NCBI GenBank assembly: GCA_002007465.1
Contig: LNAC01000752.1
Coordinates: 321,893-385,892, forward strand
DNA from: Ailurus styani
Lineage: Eukaryota > Chordata > Mammalia > Carnivora > Ailuridae
Direction of reading: 5' to 3'
DNA: 64,000 nucleotides
A model generated the notes under the pieces. That model saw only the letters and a list, made by a program, of their open reading frames with translations, searched no databases and was not told where the DNA came from. Shown in pieces: positions 13,601-25,200 of the stretch (the first letter of the stretch is position 1; each line of letters starts with the position of its first letter). A program made the position numbers and the translations under genes.

Positions 13601-14494
13601 GGGGTATGATGAATTTCAACCCACTTGTCTCAGTTGAATAAAGGTTGTAATGAACAAGGCCATCAGTGTGACTTGAGAGACACATTTATCAAACCCTTGG
13701 ACCAGTGCATGCAAACAGTTTAGTCCAGGGACATCTGTACTCTGTGAATCTTTTTGGATGGTAGATAGCTCCTGCCAGGAACAGAACAAACTGTTTTTTT
13801 AATGTGACCTCCTTCCTTCCTATTTCCTGGTCCTGAAAAGAGCAACTGCCACAGATTTGGTCCAAAAAAGTGAGATTAAGTAAACAGTTCAGTTGTAATT
13901 AAACTTGGTCAAAAAAAAAAAAAAAAGGAAGAACAAGGAGCAATGAATGCAACAAGAATTCTGTTGGGATGAGCTGGAAATGGAATTTTGCAGTTGGTGT
14001 AGGCATCCTAACTCTAGTCCAAGTAGATCCTTAATTTCTTGTGGAAGAAATTCCTTATTTGCGTTTTGTGGATAAGCAGCTCACAGTTTCTGAAAGGGAG
14101 CAGTGTTAGTATTTTGGGTGGGAGAGTTCTTCATTATGAGGGGCTTTCCTGTGTGTCGGGTCCACAGGATGACATTCACCGTCATCACCGACCCTCCAGG
14201 ATACCAAATGCTGATGGTCCCTCAGACAATCTCTCCTTACTCCCTTGCATTTTGGGAGATATGGGTAATCCCAGTCCTAGCAGAGAATCACTGTGGTAAT
14301 AAACAAGGGTACAAGAACTGTGCACACGATTTGATGTTGGGATTACACATCTTCACTGACTAAACCTAAGAAGTTAGATTCTGCTTAGTAAATGGGTTTG
14401 AAGTCACTTTGCAACATTTCAGGAAAGGACATTCTATGAAAGACGGGTGGAAAGAGTTGTGGTTAAGGAAATGGAGGCATCTTAGATCTCCCAC
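10608..14494. other. Long AT-rich intergenic stretch without recognised genes
   Basis: It contains a CAAA microsatellite at 11253-11281, a poly(A) run at about 13912-13926 and a local duplication of AATATTCTGTTCT near 12690-12722. No ORF resembles a known protein and no young SINE is present. At nearly 4 kb it is the longest repeat-poor stretch of the window. Confidence 0.45.
11253..11281 (+). repeat. (CAAA)n microsatellite
   Basis: About seven perfect units. Confidence 0.9.
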
Positions 14495-14640
14495 TTCTAG
14501 CTGTGATGTGTTGCACAACTTCTTACTAAGGGAGGGATAATGATGATCTTCACCTCACAGGCTTACTGGGAGGATTCAGTGTGCTGACACGTGTCACTTG
14601 CTCAGCTCAGTTCCTAGTACATAGCAAGCCCTCGAATGTG
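14495..14640 (+). mobile_element. MIR SINE fragment
   Basis: MIR phrases in forward order: TTGCACAACTTCTTACTAAG, GATAATGATGATC, then CTCACAGGC, GGATTCAGTG and CTAGTACATAGCAAG. Confidence 0.6.
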
Positions 14641-14922
14641 CCGGCCGTAAGGCATAAAACTAGCAAAGTGGGAGTTCATGCATTTCATGGAGGTCATTCA
14701 CAAGGACCAAGAATCAGAATAATATCCACTGGAAGAAACAAAGGCAAATTAGGGCAGCCTCAGAAAAAACTAAAAATATAAGGCAAATGGCAATTTTCTA
14801 CCACCAGAAACATGTCTTATTTGTTGTCCTGTTAACTGGTAGGGGAAAAATTAAAGTGTATTTTCATAAATTCACAGGGCATGACATAAGCTTTCATGTT
14901 CATTATTTTGTGCCATATTTTA

Positions 14923-15033
14923 TTTAGTTTTTAGACAGTGCAGAGCCCCTGGGGCTTGATCTCATGACCCTGAGATCACAACTTGAGCCAAAATCAAGAG
15001 TTGGATGCTTAACTGACTTAACTGAGCACCCCA
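14923..15033 (-). mobile_element. Short CAN-SINE head fragment
   Basis: Reverse orientation, ending TGAGCACCCC. It is flanked by direct repeats of ATTTTGTGCCATATTTTA, so it inserted as a short copy with an internally shortened body. Confidence 0.8.
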
Positions 15034-15820
15034 ATTTTGTGCCATATTTTAAATTCATGATGGATTCCTGTTTAAATTTGTACAATTCAGAAACTCTACA
15101 CTTGATGGTTCACAAGTGCTCAGCCTATGTCAAAATGTTTTGTTTCATTAACTATGAACTCAGTTCAGGAATTCACAATGAATACATATGGAAACACAGA
15201 AAGTGTGCACTCTTATTCCTGAATTCTTAATCTAACAAACAAACGTACTGCACACCTCATATGCTTTTCTTCTCTAAAATAGCCTTCAATTCATGTATTT
15301 ACTGATTGAGATTGAACTCTAATCCAATTAACACATTTAATCAGATATAAATTCAAAACATTTTCGGTAAGAATAACATAAAATGCTAAAATGTTGCTCA
15401 GTAACTGCGGAGTTGCTCAGTAACTGCGGAGTTTCTCAGTGCCTGCCAACAATAAAATATCATCTGACCCAGAATCCGGGGTCTGACATTTTCTAAATCA
15501 ACAAATTCCTAGAGCTCTAAATACCTTTATGCCAAAAAAATACAGTAATAATGTATGATATTTAATATATATACATGTTGCACAATTAATATTAGACACT
15601 TTAAAATAGGTGTTCACTGCCCAAAGATAACTCAGAACTATCACAATCATGCATACCAGTAAGACCATTAAGACAATACTGTAATTATTTTTCACAATCT
15701 ATAGCATCCTGTCCATATTTCACGGGCCAGGTCACTGTGACATTACTAGTTTGATAATTCACAAACTGGAAAATCACGTTATCACCAGAGTTGCGATCAC
15801 TGTATGTATGTGTTTTTATA
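15034..15820. other. Intergenic, nothing recognised apart from a small tandem repeat
   Basis: AT-rich unique sequence. The tandem repeat at 15393-15440 is listed separately. Confidence 0.4.
15393..15440 (+). repeat. 20-bp tandem repeat
   Basis: GTTGCTCAGTAACTGCGGAG occurs twice perfectly, followed by a partial third unit (GTTTCTCAG). Confidence 0.9.
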
Positions 15821-16530
15821 TACTAGGACCAATTAGAAAGTGAAATTAAAAAGAAAAATCAATCCTATTCACAATTGCATCAAAATGAATAAAACAACAT
15901 AAATTTAACAAAAGAAGTTAAGATTTGTACACTGAAAACTATAAAACATTGTGAAGAATAAATGGTCCCAACATTTTTTAAATTTTTTAAACTTTTTTAT
16001 GCAACATTTTTTAAACATTTGTTGTCAATATGTTTTAAATATCCAAATAAATGGAGAGATAGACCATGTTCATTGTATGCCTCAAAGGACTGATACCACT
16101 GAAAGATTCAAAAGTAAAGTCAGTTCTCTCAACTTTATCTATATATATGGTCAGTGTAATCCCTCTCACATTCTAGTGAAGTGTGTGTGTGCTGTGTGTG
16201 TGTAAGTGTATAAACAAAGCTGACTGTAAAATTTATGTGGAAATGCAAAGGAACCAAAAATGCTAAAATTATTTTCCAAAAAGAACAAATTGTTAGAATT
16301 ATACTCCACCTTCAAAACTTGTTATATGGCTACGGTACTGTGAGAACAGTGAGTTCTGGTACCAGAACACTGAGGTACTGGTACAGGAATAGCAGAGAGA
16401 CTGATGGAACAGAGTAGAGTCCAGAAACAGTCTTCACAAATATAAAGAGAACAGATTTTTGACAAAAGTACAGATGCAATTCAGTGGTGAGTGGATTTTT
16501 TTTTTAATGGTGTTGGGACAACTGGATACC

Positions 16531-16531
<1 letters not shown>

Positions 16532-16562
<31 letters not shown>
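16532..16562 (+). repeat. (CA)n microsatellite
   Basis: About 15 perfect CA units inside the old L1. Confidence 0.95.
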
Positions 16563-16564
<2 letters not shown>

Positions 16565-16638
16565 TAAAGAATTCTTACAACTCCCTAAGAAGAGACAAAT
16601 AAATCAAAGGAAAAATGGGCAAAAGATTTGGACATTTT

Positions 16639-16845
16639 GGGCGCCTGGGTGGCTCAGTGGGTTAAAGCCTCTGCTTTCAGCTCAGGTCATGATCTCAGCG
16701 TCCTGGGATCGAGGCCCGCATCGGGCTCTCTGCTCGGCGGGGAGCCTGCTTCCTCCTCTCCCTGTCTCTCTGCCTGCCTCTCTGCCTACTTGTGGTCTCT
16801 CTCTCTGTGTCAAATAAATAAATAAAAATCTTAAAAAAAAAAAAA
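16639..16845 (+). mobile_element. Mustelid CAN-SINE with perfect target-site duplication
   Basis: Full-length copy between two identical 18-bp repeats AAAAGATTTGGACATTTT (16621-16638 and 16846-16863). It has a long pure A tail, which suggests a recent insertion. Confidence 0.95.
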
Positions 16846-16953
16846 AAAAGATTTGGACATTTTAACCAAAGACACACAAATAGCTAATAGGCACCTAAAA
16901 AGTTGTTCGCCATCAATAGTCATTAGAAGACTGCACATTAAAACCACCATGGA

Positions 16954-17222
16954 GGGGCGCGTGGGTGGCTCAGTGGGTTAAGCCTCTGCCTTTGGCTCAG
17001 GTCGTGATCTTGGAGTCCTGGGATTGAGCCTCACATCGGGCTCCCAGCTCGGCGGGGAGCCTGCTTCCTCCTCTCTCTCTGCCTGCCTCTCTGNCGAGCC
17101 TCACATCGGGCTCCCAGCTCGGCGGGGAGCCTGCTTCCTCCTCTCTCTCTGCCTGCCTCTCTGCCTACTTGTGATCTCTCTCTCTCTGTCAAATAAATAA
17201 ATAAACCTTTAAAAAAAGTAAA
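16954..17222 (+). mobile_element. Mustelid CAN-SINE lengthened by a duplication around an N
   Basis: Target-site duplication TAAAACCACCATGGA at 16939-16953 and 17223-17237. The body is about 270 bp instead of about 205 because of the 68-bp duplication at the N. Confidence 0.9.
17026..17163. repeat. 68-bp tandem duplication around the N at 17094
   Basis: GAGCCTCACATCGGGCTCCC and the following bases to CTGCCTCTCTG occur before and after the N with a 70-base offset. The block is internal to a SINE (16954-17222), so the N sits inside a duplicated SINE segment. Confidence 0.8.
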
Positions 17223-18164
17223 TAAAACCACCATGGAATAGTACTACAGATCCCCTAGGATGGAGATCATCAAAGAGACAGACAACACCCAGGTCTGATA
17301 AACACGTGGAGAAACTGGGACTTTCATGCAGTGCTGATGTGGGATGTAAAGTGGTCCAGACACTCCGGAGAACTGCTTGGCTGTTTCCTGAGAAGTTAAA
17401 CACACGCCATAGAGGCAGCAATTACACTTCCAGATACCTACCTGTTCACGAAAAATGACAACGTATGTGCTCAGGGAGTTTTGTCTGTGAATTTCAGAGC
17501 AGCATTACTCATCACAGGGAAATACTGAAGACAATTCCGATGGTCATCAACTTGTGAATGGATTGAACAAATATGGTATATCCATACAATGGAATACTAC
17601 TCAACAGTAAGAAGGAGCCAACTACTGACACAGGCCACAACCTGGATAAATCTCAAAAACATGCCAAGTGAGAGAAGCCAGATTCAAAAGATTAGATGCT
17701 GCTCGATTCCATGTGTATGTAATATGCAGAAATGGTAAATCTCTCCTGACAGAGGTTGTCTGAGCCTGAGGATAGGAGCAGGAAATGACTACAAACAAGC
17801 ATGAGGGAACTTTTGGGGGGGATGATGGAATTGCCCTAAAATTGGATTATGGTGATGGTTACATAACTGTATAAACCTATTAAAAACTATTGGATCGTAA
17901 AGTTACAATGGATGACTTTTGGTATGAAAACTATACTTCAATATACTGTAAAAAATAAAGGGAAAAGAGACACTCCAAGTAAAATAGGAATTTATCTTCA
18001 AATACGGGTGATGTAAAGGTGAACTCCATCGTGGAATAAAGATGGCAGCCGATATATGTCTGTACAATGAATAATGAACTTTTGTCCCTGGCTAGTTGGG
18101 AGAGAAAAAAGAAAAACTTAAAAATATTTATAATTTTTCTTTTTTATTTCATTATTATTTAACT

Positions 18165-18330
18165 TTCTAACTTCCTTGGTTTCCTTAGGTGGAAAATAGG
18201 AATAATAGTAGTACATGGATAGTATAAGGATTCACAGGGATAGAATAAAGCCTAATGAGATGATGGACATAGAGCTTTCAGTGTAATGGTTGGTTTATAA
18301 CCGCTAGGTATTAGCTATTAGCAATCATAA
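18165..18330 (+). mobile_element. MIR SINE fragment
   Basis: TAACTTTCTAACTTCCTTGG, then TAGGTGGAAAATAGGAATAA and ATGAGATGATGGACATAGAG follow the MIR order. Confidence 0.5.
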
Positions 18331-18530
18331 AAATATTCAAGTTTCCTCTATACATGTGAAAATGCTGAACAAAACACGTCTATGTTTCTCTAATTCTACA
18401 TCTATGAAATTTCCCTAAATATAAAAATAGAACCACAATTAAATCAACTTTGTCAAAGTTAGTTGTAATAAAATTATCGATACTGGATAAACGGTGTTTC
18501 AATCTGATTTTTAAGAAGTAAATCCATTCC

Positions 18531-18671
18531 TTGGGGCACCTGGGTGGCTCAGTGGGTTGAGGCTCAGGTCATGATCTCAGAGTCCTGGGATCAAGCCCCG
18601 CATCGGCTCTCTGCTCAGCAGGGAGCCTGCTTCCTCCTCTGTCAAATAAATAAATAAAATCTTTTTAAAAA
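18531..18671 (+). mobile_element. Internally shortened mustelid CAN-SINE
   Basis: Head GGGGCACCTGGGTGGCTCAG. About 20 bases are missing after GTGGGTTGA, and the pyrimidine-rich middle is missing before the tail. Target-site duplication AAGTAAATCCATTCC. Confidence 0.9.
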
Positions 18672-21040
18672 AAGTAAATCCATTCCCAAGGCACACGCTG
18701 ACATATTTTAAAAGTACAAAATGGCTTACAAAGTAAGAAATATCTATTGGCATGTATGAAAACTAGCTGATTTAAATACGTAAGTTTATCAAGAAGCATA
18801 AACTATTTGCTAAAGATATCAGTTAAATCTTAAACAATGAACAAACAAGAAAAAATATCCTAACTTCTTGTTTCGTGTGTTATTTGACCAGTTTATATTT
18901 ATAAATTATCACAGAGTTATAGGGTTTGAAGGAACCTAAATAGGCCATTTATCTATCTTCTTTTCTCTCATAAAGAACTTACCTACTTTAAAAGGAGTTC
19001 AATGAAGAATCCATAACCTACTTCGTAGCAAGCTCTCATCTTTCAGAAGTGTTGTTTCTGTTCCTTCCTGGAAAGAAATCCACTTTGCTTTTGGAGCATG
19101 GAAAGTACTGGTTTCATTATAAAATGAGGGTTATTTCAGGTGAATTACGCAGTTCTTCAGATAATCAGGTTCAAGCACAAATGGGGACAAGAATGAAAAT
19201 GGGTACACCACTGAGCCAGGTATTCTGGGTTCACCTTTTGTTGGCAAAGGAAAGAGCTGAAGAAACGGGGACAGGACACGGGGCCCTACACAGGTGCCAA
19301 GCCGTGTACTTTAAGAAAGACGCGGTGGCCAGAGTACACTTGTAAATTTTGTACTGTTCAGAACAGAGGGAAAAGATCAGCCACGCAAAAATAAGGACAG
19401 AGAGTTAACTTCCACTATAGAACAGATGAGCTGCAGCACGTTAGGGGAAGGGCGATCTTATGATTAGGTGCCAGTATGTAAACTACAGTACATACTACTT
19501 TATGGTGCCTGAAATGGTTTATTACAAGCAAAATATTTCTGGGTATTCATTCTGACTGCCAATTATTTGTATTTTTCTTGGAAGTGGTTCTAATTGCATA
19601 AAAATATGCAATATTTGTGGACTATTTTACAGTACCTTTAGAAACCACTGGTATTTTCATATTTACTCACATTATGTCAAAACCATGTCATTCGGATCTT
19701 ACAGACCTGTACTCTTAGTCACATGACTAATACTGACACTTGTAAAATACTCAACACTGTGCCTAGAATTTTTTCTATAGCACAGCAGGTTAGGTCACAT
19801 TTTGAGATCCAAAAAACACTCGAACTTTCGGGGTCCTAGCTCCTTCAGTAATCAGCAGCTCTCTGGAAGGGGAAAGGGGAGGCAACTGTCGGTAGCTGCT
19901 AGCAGGGAAGCTCAGAGGGAACCCATTGACCCCATCACCGAAACAAAGCTGGGAGACCTCCCTCCATCCCCTCAGACTGCCTGCTTTTTGTGACTTTCTT
20001 CCCTCTCGGAAGATTCCTTTGACATCTACTTTCTCTTGGATGAAATGTGTGTGGGAGGAGAAAAGGCTCATAGAGTAAATTTAGCCCAGGCCGGGTTTTC
20101 TCCCCGCTCTGGGGGAAATCCCATGCCGCCCATATGCCTCCAGGGACAACTCTATCGGAGGTACTATTTTTAATAAAGAATACTATCTGTTGCGAGAACA
20201 GAACTGAAACATGGCCAGCATACCCTTTATCACAGAAATAAGAATTCTGAGATACTCCAAAAGGCCTGAGCATCAAAACAATTTTTATTCCATTTTTTTA
20301 TATAACTGATGAGTTGGAGAATTTACTACATTTCTAAAATAGGCGATTTTTCCTCCTTGCTTCTTTGAGAAGAGCAGATATTTTACCAGTTTAACATTGG
20401 TCGACTGAAAACTCATCTTCACATCTCTCTGCATCTTTTGCAGAATTTGGATTGCCATAAAAGAGGAAATAAAATTTTGGAGCTAGCTTTTCTCATTTTA
20501 TAAACGAAATACCCAAAGCCCAGAGAGGCCGTCCCCCTCCCCCTGGTCACATCAGAGGTCGGATTAGCATCCAGACTCTCGGCTCCCCCCAGCGCTCTGA
20601 ACCATGCCTCACAGCCTCTATGAATTCACGTTACGAAGAACCAATGGATCATTTAGGCAGTGGGGTTTAGCTTTAGGTGATATGTACAAAGCAAAAGGCA
20701 TTTACCTTTTTTCATTTTCCTTGACAAATTTACACATGATGTAAGGATTTACATGGCAGATAGATAACAAAGATGAATTTGGTTGGCATAAACAATGATT
20801 CGGTTTGGCATATATACAACCTCCACGAAATCCAGCTGGTTAAAGGAGTTAATCAGATAAAACAAAACTTTTTTAAGCACACTGTAGGCAGGTATATTCA
20901 AATGCTTACAAGAGATGGGAAGCTACATTTCATATGAACAATAAAAAAATTTAAAAATGACATTAGCCTTTTAACAATACATTATTTCAATAGTTTGTTT
21001 TTGTTAATGATAGGGTTATCTTCTCAGTAAGTTAAAATAA
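18672..21040. other. Intergenic downstream of PNPLA8
   Basis: Mostly unique sequence. A MIR in reverse orientation is visible at about 20480-20612 (CATTTTATAAACGAAATACC, CCCAGAGAGG). The ORFs near 19049-19345 and 19790-20276 resemble nothing I know. Confidence 0.45.
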
Positions 21041-21243
21041 TTTTTTTTTTTAAAGATTTTATTTTTATTTATTTCACAGAGGGAGAGAGATTACAAGTAG
21101 GCAGAGAGGCAGACAGGGAGAGAGAGGGGGAAGCAGGCTCCCTGCTGAGCAGGGAGCCCGATGCGGGCCTCGATCCCAGGACCCTGGGATCATGACCTGA
21201 GCCGAAAGCAGAGGCATCAACCCACTGAGCCACCCAGGCGCCC
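21041..21243 (-). mobile_element. Mustelid CAN-SINE just beyond the PNPLA8 3' end
   Basis: Reverse orientation, head CCACCCAGGCGCCC at the right. It is flanked by TAAAATAATTTTTT. It has the same orientation as PNPLA8. Confidence 0.95.
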
Positions 21244-21309
21244 TAAAATAATTTTTTAACAGTGAATGATAAGCTAGAGTTAGAAAAGTTAACACCCAGC
21301 ATTATCTTG

Positions 21310-21956
21310 AAATTTCAGGGGGAAAAGTGGTTTATTGGAGCTTCACCTATCTTTGTGAACCAAATGATGCTGACTGAAATAAACATATTTTTAATAGAAC
21401 TGTATCTGATTCTTTCATATTTCAAATATAAAAGTCCTCTGACAGAGAAAATTCTATTTTTCTGTACTTGTTTATATGATATTCCAGTAAAAGTCAACAT
21501 TTGGATCCTAGAATATACCGAGTGAATGTAAGTGATGGAAATTTAAGAAGAAATTAGATTTTCCCCATGACAGAAAATCAGTATTGAATACATTCAACAT
21601 GATTATGGTGACTTAAGGAAAAATACCAAGCATAGGATGATGATAGCTCTTGTTTGGCACATATATTAATAAATTTTCAAATATCAAACAATAGAACAGC
21701 AATATCTACTAAAACCAACTAGCACAACAAGAAGACTCCTAAAGCACTGTTAATTATTCACATCATAAAAACCTAATTCCCATGTGAATTCTGTAACCAA
21801 GCATACCCTCTGTACTATGCAAGCTGGTCCAAGCACATACTTTCCCAGGATTTGCCAGTATTTCTAAGTCAACTCATGCTGAACCCCGCAACTCCTTACC
21901 GAACTCACTGATCTTATGATCAGGCCCTCACTTAGGAAAATACACATATACCCTTA
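21310..21956 (-). other. Probable PNPLA8 3' UTR
   Basis: This is single-copy AT-rich sequence directly after the stop codon with no recognisable repeat. The lower limit is set by the first AATAAA downstream of the stop and is an estimate. A mustelid SINE begins just beyond it, at 21243. Confidence 0.55.
21331..21395 (-). terminator. Candidate PNPLA8 polyadenylation signals
   Basis: On the minus strand, ATTAAA lies at 21395-21390 and AATAAA at 21336-21331, about 560 and 620 nt after the stop codon. A GGGTGTT stretch about 35 nt further downstream could be the GU-rich element. There is no transcript evidence here. Confidence 0.4.
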
Positions 21957-22231
21957 TCACAATTTTGAAAAGAACGGAAGGCCTTCATACATGTCAGTTT
22001 TTAGTTTTATCCAATCATTAATTTTCTGCAGAGTTGTTTTTTCTTGAGTTAGTATTTTTGCAAGCTTTTTCATTTTTTCTTCATTTCTTTCTATGTACTT
22101 CAACCCTTCCAGCTGCAGCTGATTGAGCTTTTCATTTCGGCTTTCATCCAGAGGTATGTTTTCACACATTACAGGATTAAATCTAAAATAGGTGTCAGGA
22201 GGTAAGAGACCATCAAGCATTACGTGGACTT
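21957..22231 (-). CDS. PNPLA8: PNPLA8 exon 10: residues 690-780, C-terminus with SKL
   Basis: The coding part is 275 bp including the TGA at 21957-21959. It encodes [20 protein letters not shown] and ends ...[12 protein letters not shown]. The last three residues SKL are a canonical type-1 peroxisomal targeting signal. The acceptor is TTTTAACAG at 22232, with a modest pyrimidine tract. The exon continues into the 3' UTR. Confidence 0.95.
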
Positions 22232-25200
22232 CTGTTAAAACAAATAAAGAGAGAACAGGGTAGATAAGAAAATTGATTTATTCTGCAATGATCTAATTTT
22301 GTCCTTATTTAAAATTATCTTCTTTGAGAGCAAATTACAAAGCCTTATTTCACCACACCAGCCAATTAACAGTCGGTCCAAGGAATCCATACTAATGACT
22401 ATAATTCCAAGATGAAATTCATCTCCCAAGATCATTCATATAATTCTGCTCATTAGATTACTTGCTCCTGTACACTCTTCTCGGTCATACTGTTAACCGC
22501 TGCTGAAACGCCTTTCTAACTTTCCTTTTAGTGTTATATCATTTTCGGTATCATCTTTACTGAGGTATAATTTACATACAAAATTCACCAATCTTAAGTG
22601 TATAATTTGAGAAGTTTCAAGGAATGTGTATCTTTGTGTAATCACACTAGTCACGACAGAACATTTCTATCACCCCAAAAAATTCCTTCATGCCTTTTTG
22701 GAGTTCCTCCTCTTCTTACTCTGTGCCTTTTCTAGAATTTCATATAAACAATATCAGAAGTATATAGCGAGCTCTTCTGTGTCTAGCTTCTTTTACTTAG
22801 CAATATTCTTTTGAAATTCATCCCTGTCATAGTATGTATCAATAGCTCCTTCCTTTTTATTGGTGGGTAGAATTCCATTGCACAGACAGATCACAATTTG
22901 TTCTTTCCAGTTCTGGTTCTCTTCAGTTTTTAGCTAGTAGGAATAATCCTGCTGTAAGCATTTACACGTAAGACTTCCTGTGGATACCTGATTCCATTTC
23001 TCTTGAGGGAATGCTCTGTGATGAAACTGCTGGGTCATATGGTAAAAGCATGTTTATCTTTTTCTTTTTTTTTAATTGAGGTATAGTTGACACATAATGT
23101 TACATGTTTATCTTTTTAAGAACTGCAACACTATTTTCCAGATGGCCACACCATTTTATATTTCAACCATTAATATGAGAGTTCCCACTGTTCCACATCT
23201 TTGCCAAAACTTGTATTGTCAGCCTTAATTTTAGCCATTCTAGAGGATGTGTAGTGGGACCTTGTGGTTTTACTTTTCATTTCTCTAATGATTAATGCTG
23301 TGAAGTCTTTTATGTACTTTTTAGTCATCTGCACATCTTCTTCAATGAAGTGTCTGTTCAAATATTTTGCCCATTTTTTTAGTGAATTTGTTGATATATT
23401 TTTTATATATATGTAATGTGAGAATTCTCTATATAGTTTAGATCTGCTTATATATTTGGTTCTGGTAATGGACCAGATACGTGTTCTTTCTTTCTTTATT
23501 TATTTATTTATTTTTAAAGATTTTATTTATTCATTTGACACAGAGAGAGAGATTACAAGTAGGCAGAGAGGCAGGCAGAGAGAGGAGAGAGGAGGAAGCA
23601 GGCTCCCTGCTGAGCAGAGAGCCCGATGTGGGCCTCGATCCCAGGACCCTGGGNAAGGCAGCGGCTTTAACCCACTGAGCCACCCAGGCGCCCCAGATAC
23701 GTGTTCTGCTAGTATTTTATTTCAGTCTACGGCTTTTCATTTTACTAAGAGTGTCTTCTGAAGAGCAATATCTGTACTTTGGTAAAGTCTGATTTATCTA
23801 TTTTTTTCTTTTTTTGGTTTATGCTTTTTGTGTCCTACCTAAAAAATCTTTACCTAATCCAAGTCTTCAAGAATTTCTCCAGGGTATTGTTCTAGAAGTT
23901 TTACAGTTTTAACTCTTTTATTTAAGTCTATGATCCATTTTAGATTAATTTTTGTATATGGTGTGAAGGGTCAAGGCTCACATTTTTGAATATAGTTTTC
24001 TCATTGTCTCTATATTATTGGTTGGAAAGACTATCTCTTCTCATTGAGCTACCCTGTCAAAAATCTTTTGAGCTTGCATGTATGCATCAATTTCTGTACT
24101 CTTTTTTTTTTTTTTNAAAGATTTTATTTATTTATTTCACAGAGGGAGAGAGATCACAAGGAGGCAGAGAGGCAGGCAGAGAGAGAGAGGGGGAAGCAGG
24201 CTCCCCGCTGAGCAGGGAGCCCAATGCGGGCCTCGATCACAGGACCCTGAGATCATGACCTGAGCCGAAAGCAGAGGCATTAACCCACTGAGCCACCCAG
24301 GCGCCCTTCTGTACTCTCTATTATGCAGTACTGATCTATTTGTCTATCTTCATGCAAATACCACAGTCCCTTGCTTACTGGTGTTTTATAGTCTTGAGAT
24401 TAGAAAATTTAAGTCCTCCAACTTTGTTTTCAAAATTGTTTTGGTTCTTGTAGGTCCTTTGCATATCCATATAAACTTTACAGTCATCTTGTTAAATCTC
24501 TACCCCAGAAAAAGGCTATCTGGATTTTTATAGCATTTGCATGGTATCTATAGATCAATTTGTGGTATGCCACTAAAACAACACCAGATTTCTAATTCAT
24601 GACCATGGTATATCTACTGATTTATTCAGAACTTCTTTAATTTCTTCCAGTAATGTTTTGTAGTTTTTTACTGTTCGGGTCTTGCACATAATTTAAAACA
24701 AGCAACTCCTTCAGTGTTTAACATTCTCATGCTATTATAAATGATGTTTATCTTTGTATATAATTTCAATTTCCAACTGCTAGTATTCAGAAATACAACT
24801 GAGTTTCACCGACGCTGTATTCTCCAACTTCGCTGAACTCACTTGTTAGTTCTATGAGCTTTAAATATCTACCTCCTTTCTAATCTATCTGCCTTTTATT
24901 TCCTTTCAGTGCCTTGCTATACTGGGAAGGACCTCCAGTACAATGCTGATGGGAAGTGATGAGAGACATATTAGTCCGTTTCTGATCTTAAAACAAAATT
25001 TTTAGTCTTTCATCATTAAGTATGATGCCAGCTCTAGGAGCTTTTGTTTGTTTGTTTGAATAGATGCCCTTTGTCGGGCTGAGGAAGTTCCCTTCTGTTC
25101 CTAACTTACTGTGAGTTTTTATCATGAATGGATATCAGATTCTGTCAGATGTCTTTTCTGCATCTATTGATGCCACAAAATTTTCATTTTTTTCATCCTA

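Larger units (their letters stand above)
15821..17955 (+). mobile_element. Ancient L1 3' half split by two SINEs
   Basis: Diverged ORF2-derived sequence in forward orientation: AAAGAAAAATCAATCCTATTC, AAGATTTGTACACTGAAAAC, and later ATGGAATACTACTCAACAG near 17590. No usable reading frame remains. The SINEs at 16639-16845 and 16954-17222 and a CA microsatellite lie inside. Confidence 0.75.

Noticed and set aside
16628..16825. Repeated ORFs reading [20 protein letters not shown] or similar at many places
   Set aside because: These are translations of the CAN-SINE body, seen wherever a SINE lies in the right orientation. They are not a protein family.
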